Source: Baffinella frigidus (Eukaryota > Cryptophyceae > Cryptomonadales > Baffinellaceae). From it: a DNA stretch of 26,768 bases. The notes beneath the pieces are model-generated. The model was not told the DNA's origin. It saw only the letters and a list, made by a program, of their open reading frames with translations, and searched no databases. Both the position numbers and the translations under genes were made by a program. Positions 9,201 through 21,200 of the stretch are shown here, one piece after another. Position 1 is the first letter of the stretch; each line of letters begins with the position of its first letter. Location of the stretch: contig MU647073.1 in the NCBI GenBank assembly GCA_026770585.1, forward strand, positions 173,351-200,118. Direction: 5' to 3'.

Positions 9201-12200
9201 CTTCGAGAGTGTGGTGTCTTCTCGTGTGCCATGGGGAGGACTCGGATGACGAGGAGGGGGGGGATGCTGGCGCGCTCGAGGGGTCGTACGGTACGTCCCT
9301 TTTACGTTGCATACTTGGTGATATATGACTCGCACGTTATATACGTGGTGATATATGACGTTATATACTTGGTGATATATGCAGGCACGTCCCATTTCAC
9401 CTGCATAAGCCTTGTTTGTGCTCGAAGCGCCGTATGGTGTGTCCCTTCGACTCCGCTGTGTAGGCCACGCCAGGTCATAAGTAGTGATTCCAGAGTCAAG
9501 TCTTTGACTCGGATGAGGAGGAGGGGGGGGAAGCTAGGGCGCTCGAGGGGTCGTGTGGTAAGCCCCGTCAAATATGGTTTTCTTCTCTGTTATTACTCCC
9601 ACGTCTAGTGATGCGTGTCCCTCTGCGCGCCCTCGGCGCCCGGGGGCTCGGATGAGGAGGAGGGGGGGGAAGCTGGCGCGCTCGAGGGGTCGTAAGGTAC
9701 GTCCACTGCCATCCGAAAGTTTTTACTAAAGTCAATCTCCATGTAAAATCGTCAACTTCAGACGACAAATTCGCGCATTGGCACACGCGTTAGACAACGT
9801 TTGCATGAGTGTTGACTTCGGCAAAAAAAATCGGCTGGCGGTGAAGTCTCTTTTATTCCGCTGTGCACGTATGGCTCAGGTGGCTAATGTGGTCGCATCG
9901 TCTCCGCAGCACTCTCACTCCCTCACGGTGTCCCTCAAAGGAATCCGCTATGCACGCATGGCCCAGTCGGCTAATGTGATATCATCATCTCCGCATGTCT
10001 CGGCTCAGTTCGTTTTAGTGTTACTTGCTCAGTTGGCTCATGTGAAGTCATCTCCGCAGGTCTGGCGTGCATGCACAAGGCGCTGGCCTTCTACTGTCAG
10101 CTCACCAACCCGGGGGGTGACGCGAGCGTGTACACCCCAAACCCTACACCCTAAACACTAAACTAAACGCTAACCACTAAACACTAAGCACTAAACACCA
10201 AACACCAAACCTCAAACCCTCAAACCGAAACAATAAACCCTCAAACCTAAATCCTAAACCCTAAACCCCAAACCCAAAAACTCAAACCCCAAACCCCAAA
10301 CCCCAAACACCCAACCCCAAGCCCCAAACCCCAAACCCCAAACCCCATACCCCAAACATGAAACATTCAACCCTAACCACAACCAGGGAGGGGGAGAACG
10401 ACCGGATGCTGGGGCTCGCGCTCATCAACGTCATCCTCGAGACTGTACACCCTACACCCTAAACCTTAAACCCTAAACCCCAAAACCCGAAACCCGGCAC
10501 CCGAAACCCGAAGTCCGAAACCCGAAACCCGAAACCCGAAACCCGAAACCCGAAATCCGAAGTCCTAAACCCGAAACCACAAACCACAAACCACAAACCG
10601 TAAACCACAAAACACAAAACACAAAACACAAAACACAAACACAAACACCAAACCATAAAACCTCAACCATAAACGATAAAACATAAAACATAAAACATAA
10701 AACATAAAACATAAACCCCTAACCCCCTAAACCCCAAACCCCAAACCAGGGCGGGCGGCAGCTGTCCTCGTGCCCGGCGCTGGTGGCGGTGTTACAGCAT
10801 GACCTCTCGCGCAACCTGCTGCAGAACTCGCGGACGTCCAACCTGCAGGTGCGATCATTCTCAAGTTGACATGCTGGATTTGCGAAACAAATTCGTCAAC
10901 TTTGGAGCGGAACAGAGCCTGGGCTCGCAAACTTGGGGGGCCCAAATAGACTCAGGCAGAGCTAGGTTCTTGCCGGTGTTGGATTTGGGGTTATGCCTGG
11001 GGTTCTGATGCTGTTTTTGGATGGGCAGGTGTTGAGCCTCACGCTGAGGGTGGTCTTCAACATGTTCAACTCTGTGCGCGAGCACATGAAGGTCCGCCCA
11101 TTCCGTCCCGAGAATACTCGGAGATCTTTCCCTGCCGCAGAACTGTATCGGTCCTCCACAAGAACATTGCCATACACTTCAGTCGGTTTCAGCTCAATCC
11201 ACCCCCCCTCACCCCGCTCCCTCCACGAACCCTTCCCTCTCCACGACCATGACACGCGATCACACACACACTCACACTCACCCTCGTCACCCCTCAACCC
11301 TCCCCCAGCGCGCAGGTGAAACTAAACCCGAAACCCGAAACCCGAAATGCGAAACCTGAAACACGAAACCCCAAACCCGAAACCCTCAAACCCAAACCAC
11401 AAACCACAAACCACAAACCACAAACCACAAACCACAAACCACAAACCCAAAACCCTAACCCAGGTGCAACTGGAGGTATTCTTCAACTCGATCCACCTGG
11501 CAGAGAGCCAGGCGCCCGAAAACCGCGAAATGGCCCTCGAATCTCTCGTCGAGTTCTGCCGCGAACCCCGCCTTATGGTATTTCAAACCCTCAACGCAAA
11601 CCGCATTCCATAAACCCGAAACCCGAAACCCGGATTGAGAAATGGCTCTTGGGTCTCTCGTCGAATTCTGCCGCGAACACCGCCTTATGGTATCCCAAAC
11701 CCTCAACCTTACGGTCTCAACCCTGAACCCTAACCCCTAATCCCTTGCCCCTACACCCTAAACCCTAAACCCCAAACCCTAATCATCGTGTCGGATCTTT
11801 AAACCCTAAACCCTAAACCCTAACCTCTAACCCCTATTCCCTTACCCCTAACCCGCAACCTCAAACCCCCCGCAGGTGGACATCTACACGAACTACAACT
11901 GCGACATGCAGTGCACCAACTTCTTCGAAGACAGTCACACGTTCTCAACAATCTGACTGTCTTGACTATCCAATCTGACTGCCTTGACTGTCTTGACTGC
12001 CTAGTTTAACTACATTGACTCTCGTGACCGCCTAATCTGACTGTCGTGACTATCTTGACTGACTTACGTGTGTCAAGTGACGCCACCCTCTCTCTCTATC
12101 AGGTGGACATCTACACGAACTACGACTGCGACGTGCAGTGCACCAACCTTTTCGAGGACATGTGCCGCTTCCTCTCCAAAAACGCTTTCCCCCTTTCCGG

Positions 12201-15200
12201 GTAAACTCTGAACCCTAAACCTGAAACAGCTCAAATCGGGGTTTCCAGGGATGGTTTTCCCCCTGGATATATACTTTGGAGGGTACACGCCGTCTATTCA
12301 CCCCCTAGGAAAGCCCTAGGTCCCTAGGGATGTCCTACCGTAGGGTCCTGCAGAATGAATGTCTGCAGTGCACCAACCTCTTCGAGGACATGTGCCGCTT
12401 CCTCTCCAAGAACGCCCCCTCTCTCTCTGGGTACCAAACCCTAAACCCTGTATCCCGCCACGTTCCACCCCCACGCATCAAATCGGGTTTTCCAAGGACG
12501 GTTTCCCCCCCAGGATGTATACTTTAAAGAGTACAAGCCATCTATTTACACCCTAGGAAAGCCCTAGGTCCCTAGGGATGTCCTACCGTAGGGGTCCTGC
12601 GAAATGAATGTCTGCATTTGACACGTTTCGCTTCCTCTCCAAGAATGCCTTCCCACGCTCTGGGTATCCATCCACGCCCGATGTGGATCATGCTTCATGG
12701 AATCCAAAGTCATTTATCGTATTTCATGGAATTCAAAGTCAACTCATCCGATCCACCCTGGGATGTAACTCAACTCAAGGCTCAAGGGCCTCACTTAGGA
12801 CCTGTAGAGCGTTTGCGGTAATTGTTGTCCGTTTTGGACCTACGGTTTTCCCGTTTCCCGGGTTTGATTTGTACCAGAAGTGTCCATCTGAAAGGTTTCA
12901 TGAACTTTAAATGGACACTTCTGGTACAAATCAAAATTGGAAAACGGGAAAACCGCGAGTCCAAAACGGACAACAATTACCGCAAACGCTCTATCGAGAG
13001 TGATCAAGAAGAAGAAGAGGGATGGCTGGTCGTAACCCCACATACATCTTCTCACACATCATGGAATCCAAAAGTCAACTCATCGGATCCACTTATGGCA
13101 GGTCGTTGAACGCGCTGAACCTGCTCTCACTAGAGGGTCTCCTCGCGATCCTCCGCTCTCTCGCTGACGCCTGCGACGCTGCGGGTGCGCCCACCTCCAC
13201 CAACCCTCACGCGGAGAGCAAATCGTCGATTTGAAGATCTCAGATTCACCCGGCCAGCCAGTCGAATTCGACTAGCGTGCCGAAGGAAATGGCTCCAAAA
13301 ATCGTTAATTTGCTCCGCCCGTGGGGGTTGGTGGCTACTAGCTCTGCCTCTGTTTACTTGCGCTGGAGGGTCTCCTCGCGATCCTCCGCTCTCTCGCCGA
13401 CGCCTGCGACGCTGCGGGTGCGCCCACCTCCTACCACGCCAGACTCTTCGAAGGGGTCGCCAAAAGTCAAATCCCCGGAAGGAATAAGGGGAGCGTGTTT
13501 ACTTTTGGGATAGTTCGGCGCCCAAAAGTGCGGTTGGAAAGAGCCGAACCCCCGCGAGGAATCTTGCGTGGCCCGTGACGGCACATCCTCCACAATCCAT
13601 AGTGGGAAACGCGGTTAGGTCGCGGGAGCCTCCCAGGCTCACCAAAAACAGGTGAGCCCGAATAGCCTGAGGCCGCGTTATGGGATTCCCGGTCCCGCCC
13701 GCCCGCTAGGACCTCCTAGCTCTGCCTCAGTCTCAATCGCCCAGTGGGGTGGGGCGGTTGATTCCCACCGCGGCGGATGGCGTTGACCACTACGATTGAC
13801 CACTACGTTTGACCACTATGTTTGACCACCACGATTTTGACCACTACGGCGCATAGGTCTGGGCGCGCAGGAGGACTTGGATGACATGGGGGAGCCGCGG
13901 TGGTTGTCGCTGCCCACTACGTTTGACCACTACGTTTGACCATTACGATTTTGCCCACTGCGATTTTGACCACTACGATTTTGACCACTACGGCGCATAG
14001 GTCCTGGCGCGCAGGAGGAATTGGACAGCATGGGGGAGCAAACGCCCGGGGGGGTGGATGAGGACGACGGGGGTTTCGTCACCGGGTCAAACCCGAACCC
14101 CGAACCCCAAACCCCAAACCCCAAACCCCAAACACCAAACCCCAAACACCAAACCCCAAATCCCAAACCCCAAACCCCAAATCCCAAACCCCAAACCCCA
14201 AACCCCAAACCCCAAACCCCAAACCCCAAACCCCAAACCCCAAACACCAAACCCCAAANNNNNNNNNNCAAATCCCAAACCCCAAACCCCAAACCCCAAA
14301 CCCCAAACCCCAAACCCCAAACCCCAAACCCCACACCCCAAACCCCACATCATAAACCCTACACCCTAAACCTCAAACCCCAAACCCTGAACCCTAAGCC
14401 CTACAACAGCGGGGAGCCGGGGGGGGAGGGGGGCGACAAGCACAGTGTCAGCCAGCTACGGTATGTTCCCGCTTCTTGGATCGTTGTTTTGCTGGAGTGT
14501 CGTGTAGTGGCTGCAGGGCTGAAGGTCCACACGGTGGACTCAGAAGGATTCTCGTCCACGTTCACTTATGTTATAGCCCGTTTCGGGTACAAACGTGGTC
14601 ACGTTACACCCAGATTATGGGTGCTGTGAAACATCCGTAGTCCCACCGAGTGGGAACGCTCTAAATCCCAGTACGGGTGGTGGTACACGGGAAAAGCTAG
14701 GGCCACGTCTCTCCCACTCGGTGGGCTTCGAGGGTTTCGGATTTGAATTTGGAGCCGGGTTCTGGGGTGTTTTGTGACCAAATTTACACCAGAAATTTTT
14801 GAAAGTTAATAATCTCTGGGCAAGTTGACTTTTGTTGAAAGGTCCGTAGTCCACCGTGTGGTAGGAGCCCTAGGGCCTACCGCAGTCGCATTCCGTATGC
14901 TACTTTCCCTGAATCCGAGGAGGAGTTGAGTCACCTAATATCCAATATCACAGATTTGGCGTGTGCGTTGGAGCCGTTTCGTACATGTAATGCTTAAAAT
15001 ATCGGGATGTGTACCGCAAACTCTTTAGATGGACGCGTTGCGAAATACAACATGTTAGGTCACGCGGTGGGTTTGGATGGGTGGGCCCCAGAACCCTGAA
15101 CCCCAAACCCAATATACCAAATCTCCTGAACCCTAAACCATATATACCAAAACGTGGGTTTGGATGGAGGTGCGCCGCGCTGGACCCGGTGGGACCCAGA

Positions 15201-18200
15201 ACCCTGAACCCCAAACCATATATATACCACAACTCCTGAACCCGGGACCCTAAACCCTATATACCAGAACTCCTGAAGCCTGAACCCTATATACAAAACA
15301 AAACCTCTTGAACCCTGAACCATAAACCATATATGCCAGAACTTCTGAACCCTGAATATACCAAAACTCTTGAACCCTGGAAACAGGTGGGCGAACCAGC
15401 GGAAGAAGCGGATGCTGATGGCTGCCAGACACTTCATATACCATAACTCCTGAACCCTTTATATACCAAAACTCCTGAACCCTGCACCCTAAACCCTATA
15501 TACCAAAACTCCTGAACCCTAAACCATATATACCAAAACTCCTGCATATATATACCAGAACTCACTGGATCATATACCTAAAACACAGGTGGGCGAAGCA
15601 GCGGAAGAAGCGGATGCTGATGGCTGCTGGGCACTTCAACACCAAGCCGGGGCCCAAGGTCGTCCTAAACCCTAGACCCTCTACACTAAACCCTATATAA
15701 CAAAACTCCTGAACCAAATATACCAAAACTCCTGAACCCTATATACCAAAACTCTTGAACCCTGTGTACCACATCTCCTGAACCATGTATATACCAAAAC
15801 TCCTGAACCCTAGACCTTAAACTGATGGCTGCGGGACACTTCGGCAGCAAGCCGGGGCCCAAGGTCATCCTAAACCCTACACCTTAAATCCTCAACCCTG
15901 AACTCTGAACTCTAGACCCTAAACCCTAAACCCTAGACCCTGAACCCTGAACCCTGAACCCTGAACCCTAAACCTTAAACCCTCAACCCTAGACCCTAAA
16001 CCCTAAACCGTGAACCCTGAACTCTGAACTCTGAAGTCAGCAATTGGTCACGTGTCGCGCCGCTTTTCGGCGCGACTTGGAAAGTCACAGAAGAATCTGG
16101 ATTTTTAATCTGAAAATTACACATTTTTTTATCTGAAAATTACATTTTTTTAATCTGAAAATTACACAATACACACGTTTACAATCGACATTTATTCTGT
16201 TCGCATGGGTAGCCTCGTGTGGAAACGGGGGCTTTCGCTGTGTACGAATCCTGCCCTGTTTAGAACCCGATTTACTAGCAAACATGGCGATTGTTTTGAT
16301 AGCCGTGCGACTCTCACGCTCACGCCGCAACCACAAATCCTAAAACTTCTCTCCGTGGACAGAACGTCACCTTTCATAAACAGCGGCACCACCCCCTCCA
16401 AAGCCTGGAGTTGGTGCAGGGTCTCAGCCTCCTCCCGCAGCCACTCGTAGTATCCTAGGGGTTATTCGCGTACGGGCTTTTCACGAAATCCATTTTGTAC
16501 CACAGGGGCTGGAGCAAGTGCAAGGTCTCGGGCTCCACTTAGGGTTATTATCCGATCACGGGTTATTCACGAACTCCCATTTGTACCGCAGGAGCTAGAG
16601 TTGGTGCAAGGCCTCGGCCTCCTCCCGTAGAGTCCTACGGATTATCCGCGTACGGGTTATTCACGGAGCTAGTGCAAGGTCTCGGGCTCCACTTACGGGT
16701 TATTATCCGCTAACGGGTTATTCACGAACTCCCATTTGTACCACAGGGGCTGGAGTTGGTGCAGGGTCTCGGGCTGCTCCCGTAGAGTCCACGGGATTAT
16801 CCGCTTACGGGTCATTCACGAAATCCTTTTGTACCACAGGGGCTGGAGCTAGTGCAGGGTTTCGGGCTGCTCCAACTCACGGGTTATTCACGATCCGCTA
16901 ACGGGTTATTCACGAAATCCCTTGTGTACCACAGGGGCTGGAGTTGGTGCAGGGTCTGGGCCTGCTCCCAGTGTCCCTACGGATGGCCTACCGTAGGGTC
17001 CTACGGATTATCCGCTTATGGGTTATTCACGAAATTCGTTTTGTACCACAGGGGCTGGAGTTGGTGCAAGGTCTGGGCCTCCTCCCGGAGCCACTCGACG
17101 CCGCGTCGGTCGCGTCCTTCCTCCGCACGTCCCCAGGCACGTTCCCCTTTTTGACAATATTAATAATACCATTTATATATACTCCGTGGTTTGGCACGTC
17201 CTCTTGAGAGAGAGTTGCTTTATTGATAATAAGTGCTGAACTGGGATTACAGAAAACCCCAGACGGGCAAACATGTAGCCAGTACGGACTACCTACGCGG
17301 GTCCCCCGTGTTCGTTTTTTTTTCTGGTCTCGTCCTCTTTGTTTGGTCTCGTCCTGCATGTACGTGACTTTGTCTGGTCACGTCCTCCTTGTACGTGGCG
17401 TGTTCTGGTCTCGTCCTGCGTGTACTGCTCCCGTCCAAAGAGTTTTTACCTGTCGCTATGGCTGTGCTGAGTCCCATTGTGTTCTTGCGCGCAGGGCTTG
17501 ATCGCGTGGCGATTGGCATCTTCCTTGGGGAGCCTTCAGAGCTCGCGCTGGCGACCCTACCGTAGGGTCCTAGGGATTGCCTACCGTAGGGTCCTAGGGA
17601 TTGCCTACCGTAGGGTCCTAGGGATTGCCTACCGTAGGGTCCTAGAGATTGTCTACCGTAGGGTCCTAGGAAGTATCCACTTATGGGTTATTCACGAAAC
17701 TCTTCTACAGGATTGGATCGCGTGGCGATTGGGATCTTCCTCGGGGAACCGTCAGAGCTCGCGCTCGCGACTCTGCAGTGCTTCGTGGACTCCTTCGACT
17801 TCACGAGCGTGCCGCTCACGGAGGCGCTGCGCTCCTTCCTCGACTCGTTCCGGTAAGACAACACCCGTATTAATCACCTGAACGAAACAACCCCCATTTT
17901 TGGGCTCGCCAATTGCGGGACCCGCGCTCTGTCCCGCTCGAATGTTGACGGATTTGTACCGGACTCAGCATGTCAACTTCAGAATAGTCGGCCAACACAA
18001 GTGGGGCAGAGCCATCACACCACCACTCCTCGCGCACCCGCGCGTTTCCTGGTTTTATCTCAGAAAACGAGTTTTAAAACTCATTTTCTTAAGTCAATTC
18101 CCCTACAAATTTGTCAAGTTGTGCGGAAAGTAAAGAATAAGTTGACGAATTCGTAGGGGAATTGACTTAAGAAAACGAGTTTTAGAACTCGTTTTCTGAG

Positions 18201-21200
18201 ATAAGGTTCTGCCCGCGCCTGGTGATCGGAAGCGAATTTCACACCACAAGATGCACACGCGCACCACTCAGTGGGCTACGAAGGTTTCGATGACCCTGGA
18301 TTCCGGGGTGTCACGTGACCAATTTGCATTAAAAAATCTTAAAGTTAATTGCTTCGGGTAAGTTGACTTTTGATGAAAGGTTCGGAGTCCACCGTGTGGA
18401 CCCCCAAAGACGCATAGACGTGTGACCCCGCATCGGCACCTCGCGTTTCATTCCTGCCTGGGGTGCAGGCTGCCCGGGGAGGCGCAGAAAATCGCACTGT
18501 GTCTCCCTGCTTCCCTGTCTGTCTGCCTGCCTGACTGACTGGCTGACTGACTTGACTGACTGACTGACTGACTGTCTGTCTGATTGACTGACTGACTGAC
18601 TGACTGACTGACTTGACTGACTGACTGACTGACTGGCTGACTGACTGACTTGACTGTCTGACTGTCTGACTGACTGACTGGCTGTCTGACTGACTTGACT
18701 GACTGACTGACTGACTGACTGTCTGCCTGTCTGCCTGCCTGACTGACTGGCTGTCTGGTTGACTGAGTGACTGACTGATGGGGCGCAGGCTGCCGGGAGA
18801 GGCGCAGAAAATCGCGCGCATCGTCGAGGCATTCGCCGCGCGGTACTTCGTGCAGTCTCCGGGGCCGCTCTACAACGCCGATACGGCGTATATCCTCTCC
18901 TACGCGATCATCATGCTTAATACGGACCTGCATAACCACCAGGTAACATAACCTTCTTCTTTATAATTACAATTCGCCAGATAAATCCCCCCACACACGG
19001 TACTTCGTGCAGTCTCCAGAGCCGCTCTACAACGCCGATACGGCGTATATCCTCTCCTACGCGATCATCATGCTTAATACGGACCTGCATAACCACCAGG
19101 TAACAAGACCTCCTTCTTTATAATTACAATTCGCCAGATAACTCTCCCTCCCAGATAACTCCCCGGTCGAACCGAGGTTCCACCACGAGGTCCCCCCCCA
19201 CCCACCCACCCCACGAGGTTCGACCACAGAACCGACAACGTAAATCCGTCTGTTTTGTTTCTACTATATGTACCGCGTATATCCTCTCAATATGCGATCT
19301 TCATGCTCAATACGGACCTGCATAACCACCAGGTCGAACCTCGGGGGGGGGGGGGCATGTTCGAGAGTTGTCTGGATAATTGTGGTTGTAGAGAAGGAAG
19401 GTCGTGTCCGTATCTGGATGATTGTGATTGTAGAGAAGACGGTTTTGTTCGTCTGGAGGCGGATTTGGCGTGTTGATCCACGCGAGAGATGTGCACGAGG
19501 TGGTCACGAGGTGGTCACGAGGTGGTCACGAGGTTCGTGTGCCCTCATTTACCTCCGGATAGGGGGCGGTTTGCGGAGTATCTACACAGCGGGCTGCGAA
19601 GGGATTTTCGGGGGTTACCCACCGACTTTCTGTTAGGATAGCACTAGGAATAACCATGTGTCCCTACGGATTGCCTACCGTAGCGTCTATGGGTTCATGA
19701 TGAATCCCTTCGCAGTCCGCCGTGCGGGATGACCTCGAACTTGCTTGCGACGAAACTGAGGGAAGGTAAAGTGGAAGTGTCCACTTCAGCCATCCCCGAC
19801 TCCCATATAACGGTTCTTATCCACCGAAATCAGGTGAAAAACAAGATGACAAAGGAGCAATTCTGCCGGATGAATCGGGGAATCAACAACGATGCGGACC
19901 TGCCACCCGCGTACCTCGGCGAGCTCTTCGACAGGTTATTGCCCACCTAACCTTACCACACAGCGGGCTACGAAGGGATTGTCGGGCGCTGAGAGCCCGA
20001 GTTTCCGTTACCTTATCCGTAGGAACCCCACTATGTCCCTACGGTATTTCATAGGGGGGGTTCCACGGTACCTCGGCGAGCTCTTCGACAGGTTATTCTT
20101 CTTCTTTTTCTACCTAGCAGCGAGTGAGTTCCTTTTCGCCCGGACTTCCAGGCGAGATTCCAGTTCGAATCCACAGCAATGGATCAGATGTGTACCAGAA
20201 TCGTTTTTGATGGACTGTTTTCCGAGGGGGCCCTTGCCTGCTAAGTGGTTACCTTCAGGGCCTTTGAAAAGTGATCAACTTGACTACCTAGCACCGCGCG
20301 TGTCGGAGGGCGAGCTTTGTGGCAGCTTAGTGCACACCTAACCTTCTTCTGCTTCTCCTTTATTACCTGCAAGCCTGGAGATGGGTGTTTCAAAAATCTA
20401 GGCAGGTGCTTGCAACCAATTAGGGTTTAGGGAATGTAATCGGCGCTTTCCCCTCCTCAATCGGGTTTTTCCCCCTCCATGAACGGTGTTCAGACACATT
20501 TACCCTAACTTCTAACCCCAAATCCCCGCCTCGGCAGCATCTACTCGCGCGAGATCAAGATGACGGAGGACCTCGCGAACATCTCCAACCCCACAGGCGG
20601 CGTCACCGACCAGGTTAAGCCCCAAGTATATTTGCGTCTATCTAAAGAATTTCTGGTACAAAACCAGGTATTTAGGCGTCCATCTAAAGGATTCCTGGTA
20701 CAAATCCAGGTACGTAAAACCCCTAAAAGTGTGTTGAGATATAAATTGCACCACTCGCGGGAGATCAAGATGGCGGAGGACCTCGCGAATATCTCCAACC
20801 CCACAGGCGGCGTCACCGACCAGGTTTCATCCCGGCCGTCCATCTAAAGGATTTCTGGTACAAACCTACGTATTTAAGCCGTCCATCTAAAGGATCCCTG
20901 GTACATCCGTCCATCTAAAGGATTCTTGGTACACAGGCGGCGTCACCGACCAGGTTCGAATCACTCCACTATAACGACAACGGCTGAAGCCTAAAAACCA
21001 TCGCCCAGTCGACCGCTGCGTTCCAGACCCGATACACATCTCCAACCCTGCCTGGGTTGGGTGGTGTTGGACCCAATCTCACACCTTGAACCGTAGCCCC
21101 CAACCCCTGAAGCGGCGTCACGGACCAGGTTTCTTTGCGGTCCTCGATAGATTTTTTTCTTGGATTTGAGTGGGGTGTGGAGCCATTTCTGAGCTTTAGT

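Larger units (their letters stand above)
19935..20537 (+). other. Intron 19: element ends, exon fragment, MITE A
   Basis: It holds a CAGCGGGCTACGAAGG element (19966-20003), CCTACGG motifs, a truncated exon 19 copy (20068-20091), MITE-like element A (20111-20250) and about 290 bp with no clear structure. Confidence 0.7.

Noticed and set aside
11690-11870. A true chromosome end or telomere
   Set aside because: Heptads are short, degenerate, inside an intron, and coding exons continue on both sides.
13930-14629. Long ORFs encoding GFGVWGL or NPKPQTP repeats
   Set aside because: A 7-bp repeat is open in all frames and gives seven-residue periodic peptides. No splice or codon evidence supports protein.
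15087-15588. CRISPR-like array
   Set aside because: Repeat units are irregular, there are no unique spacers of constant length, and the context is a eukaryotic intron.
18329-18939. Minus-strand Ser/Gln/Val-rich ORFs
   Set aside because: They come from the TGAC array and the antisense of exon 18.
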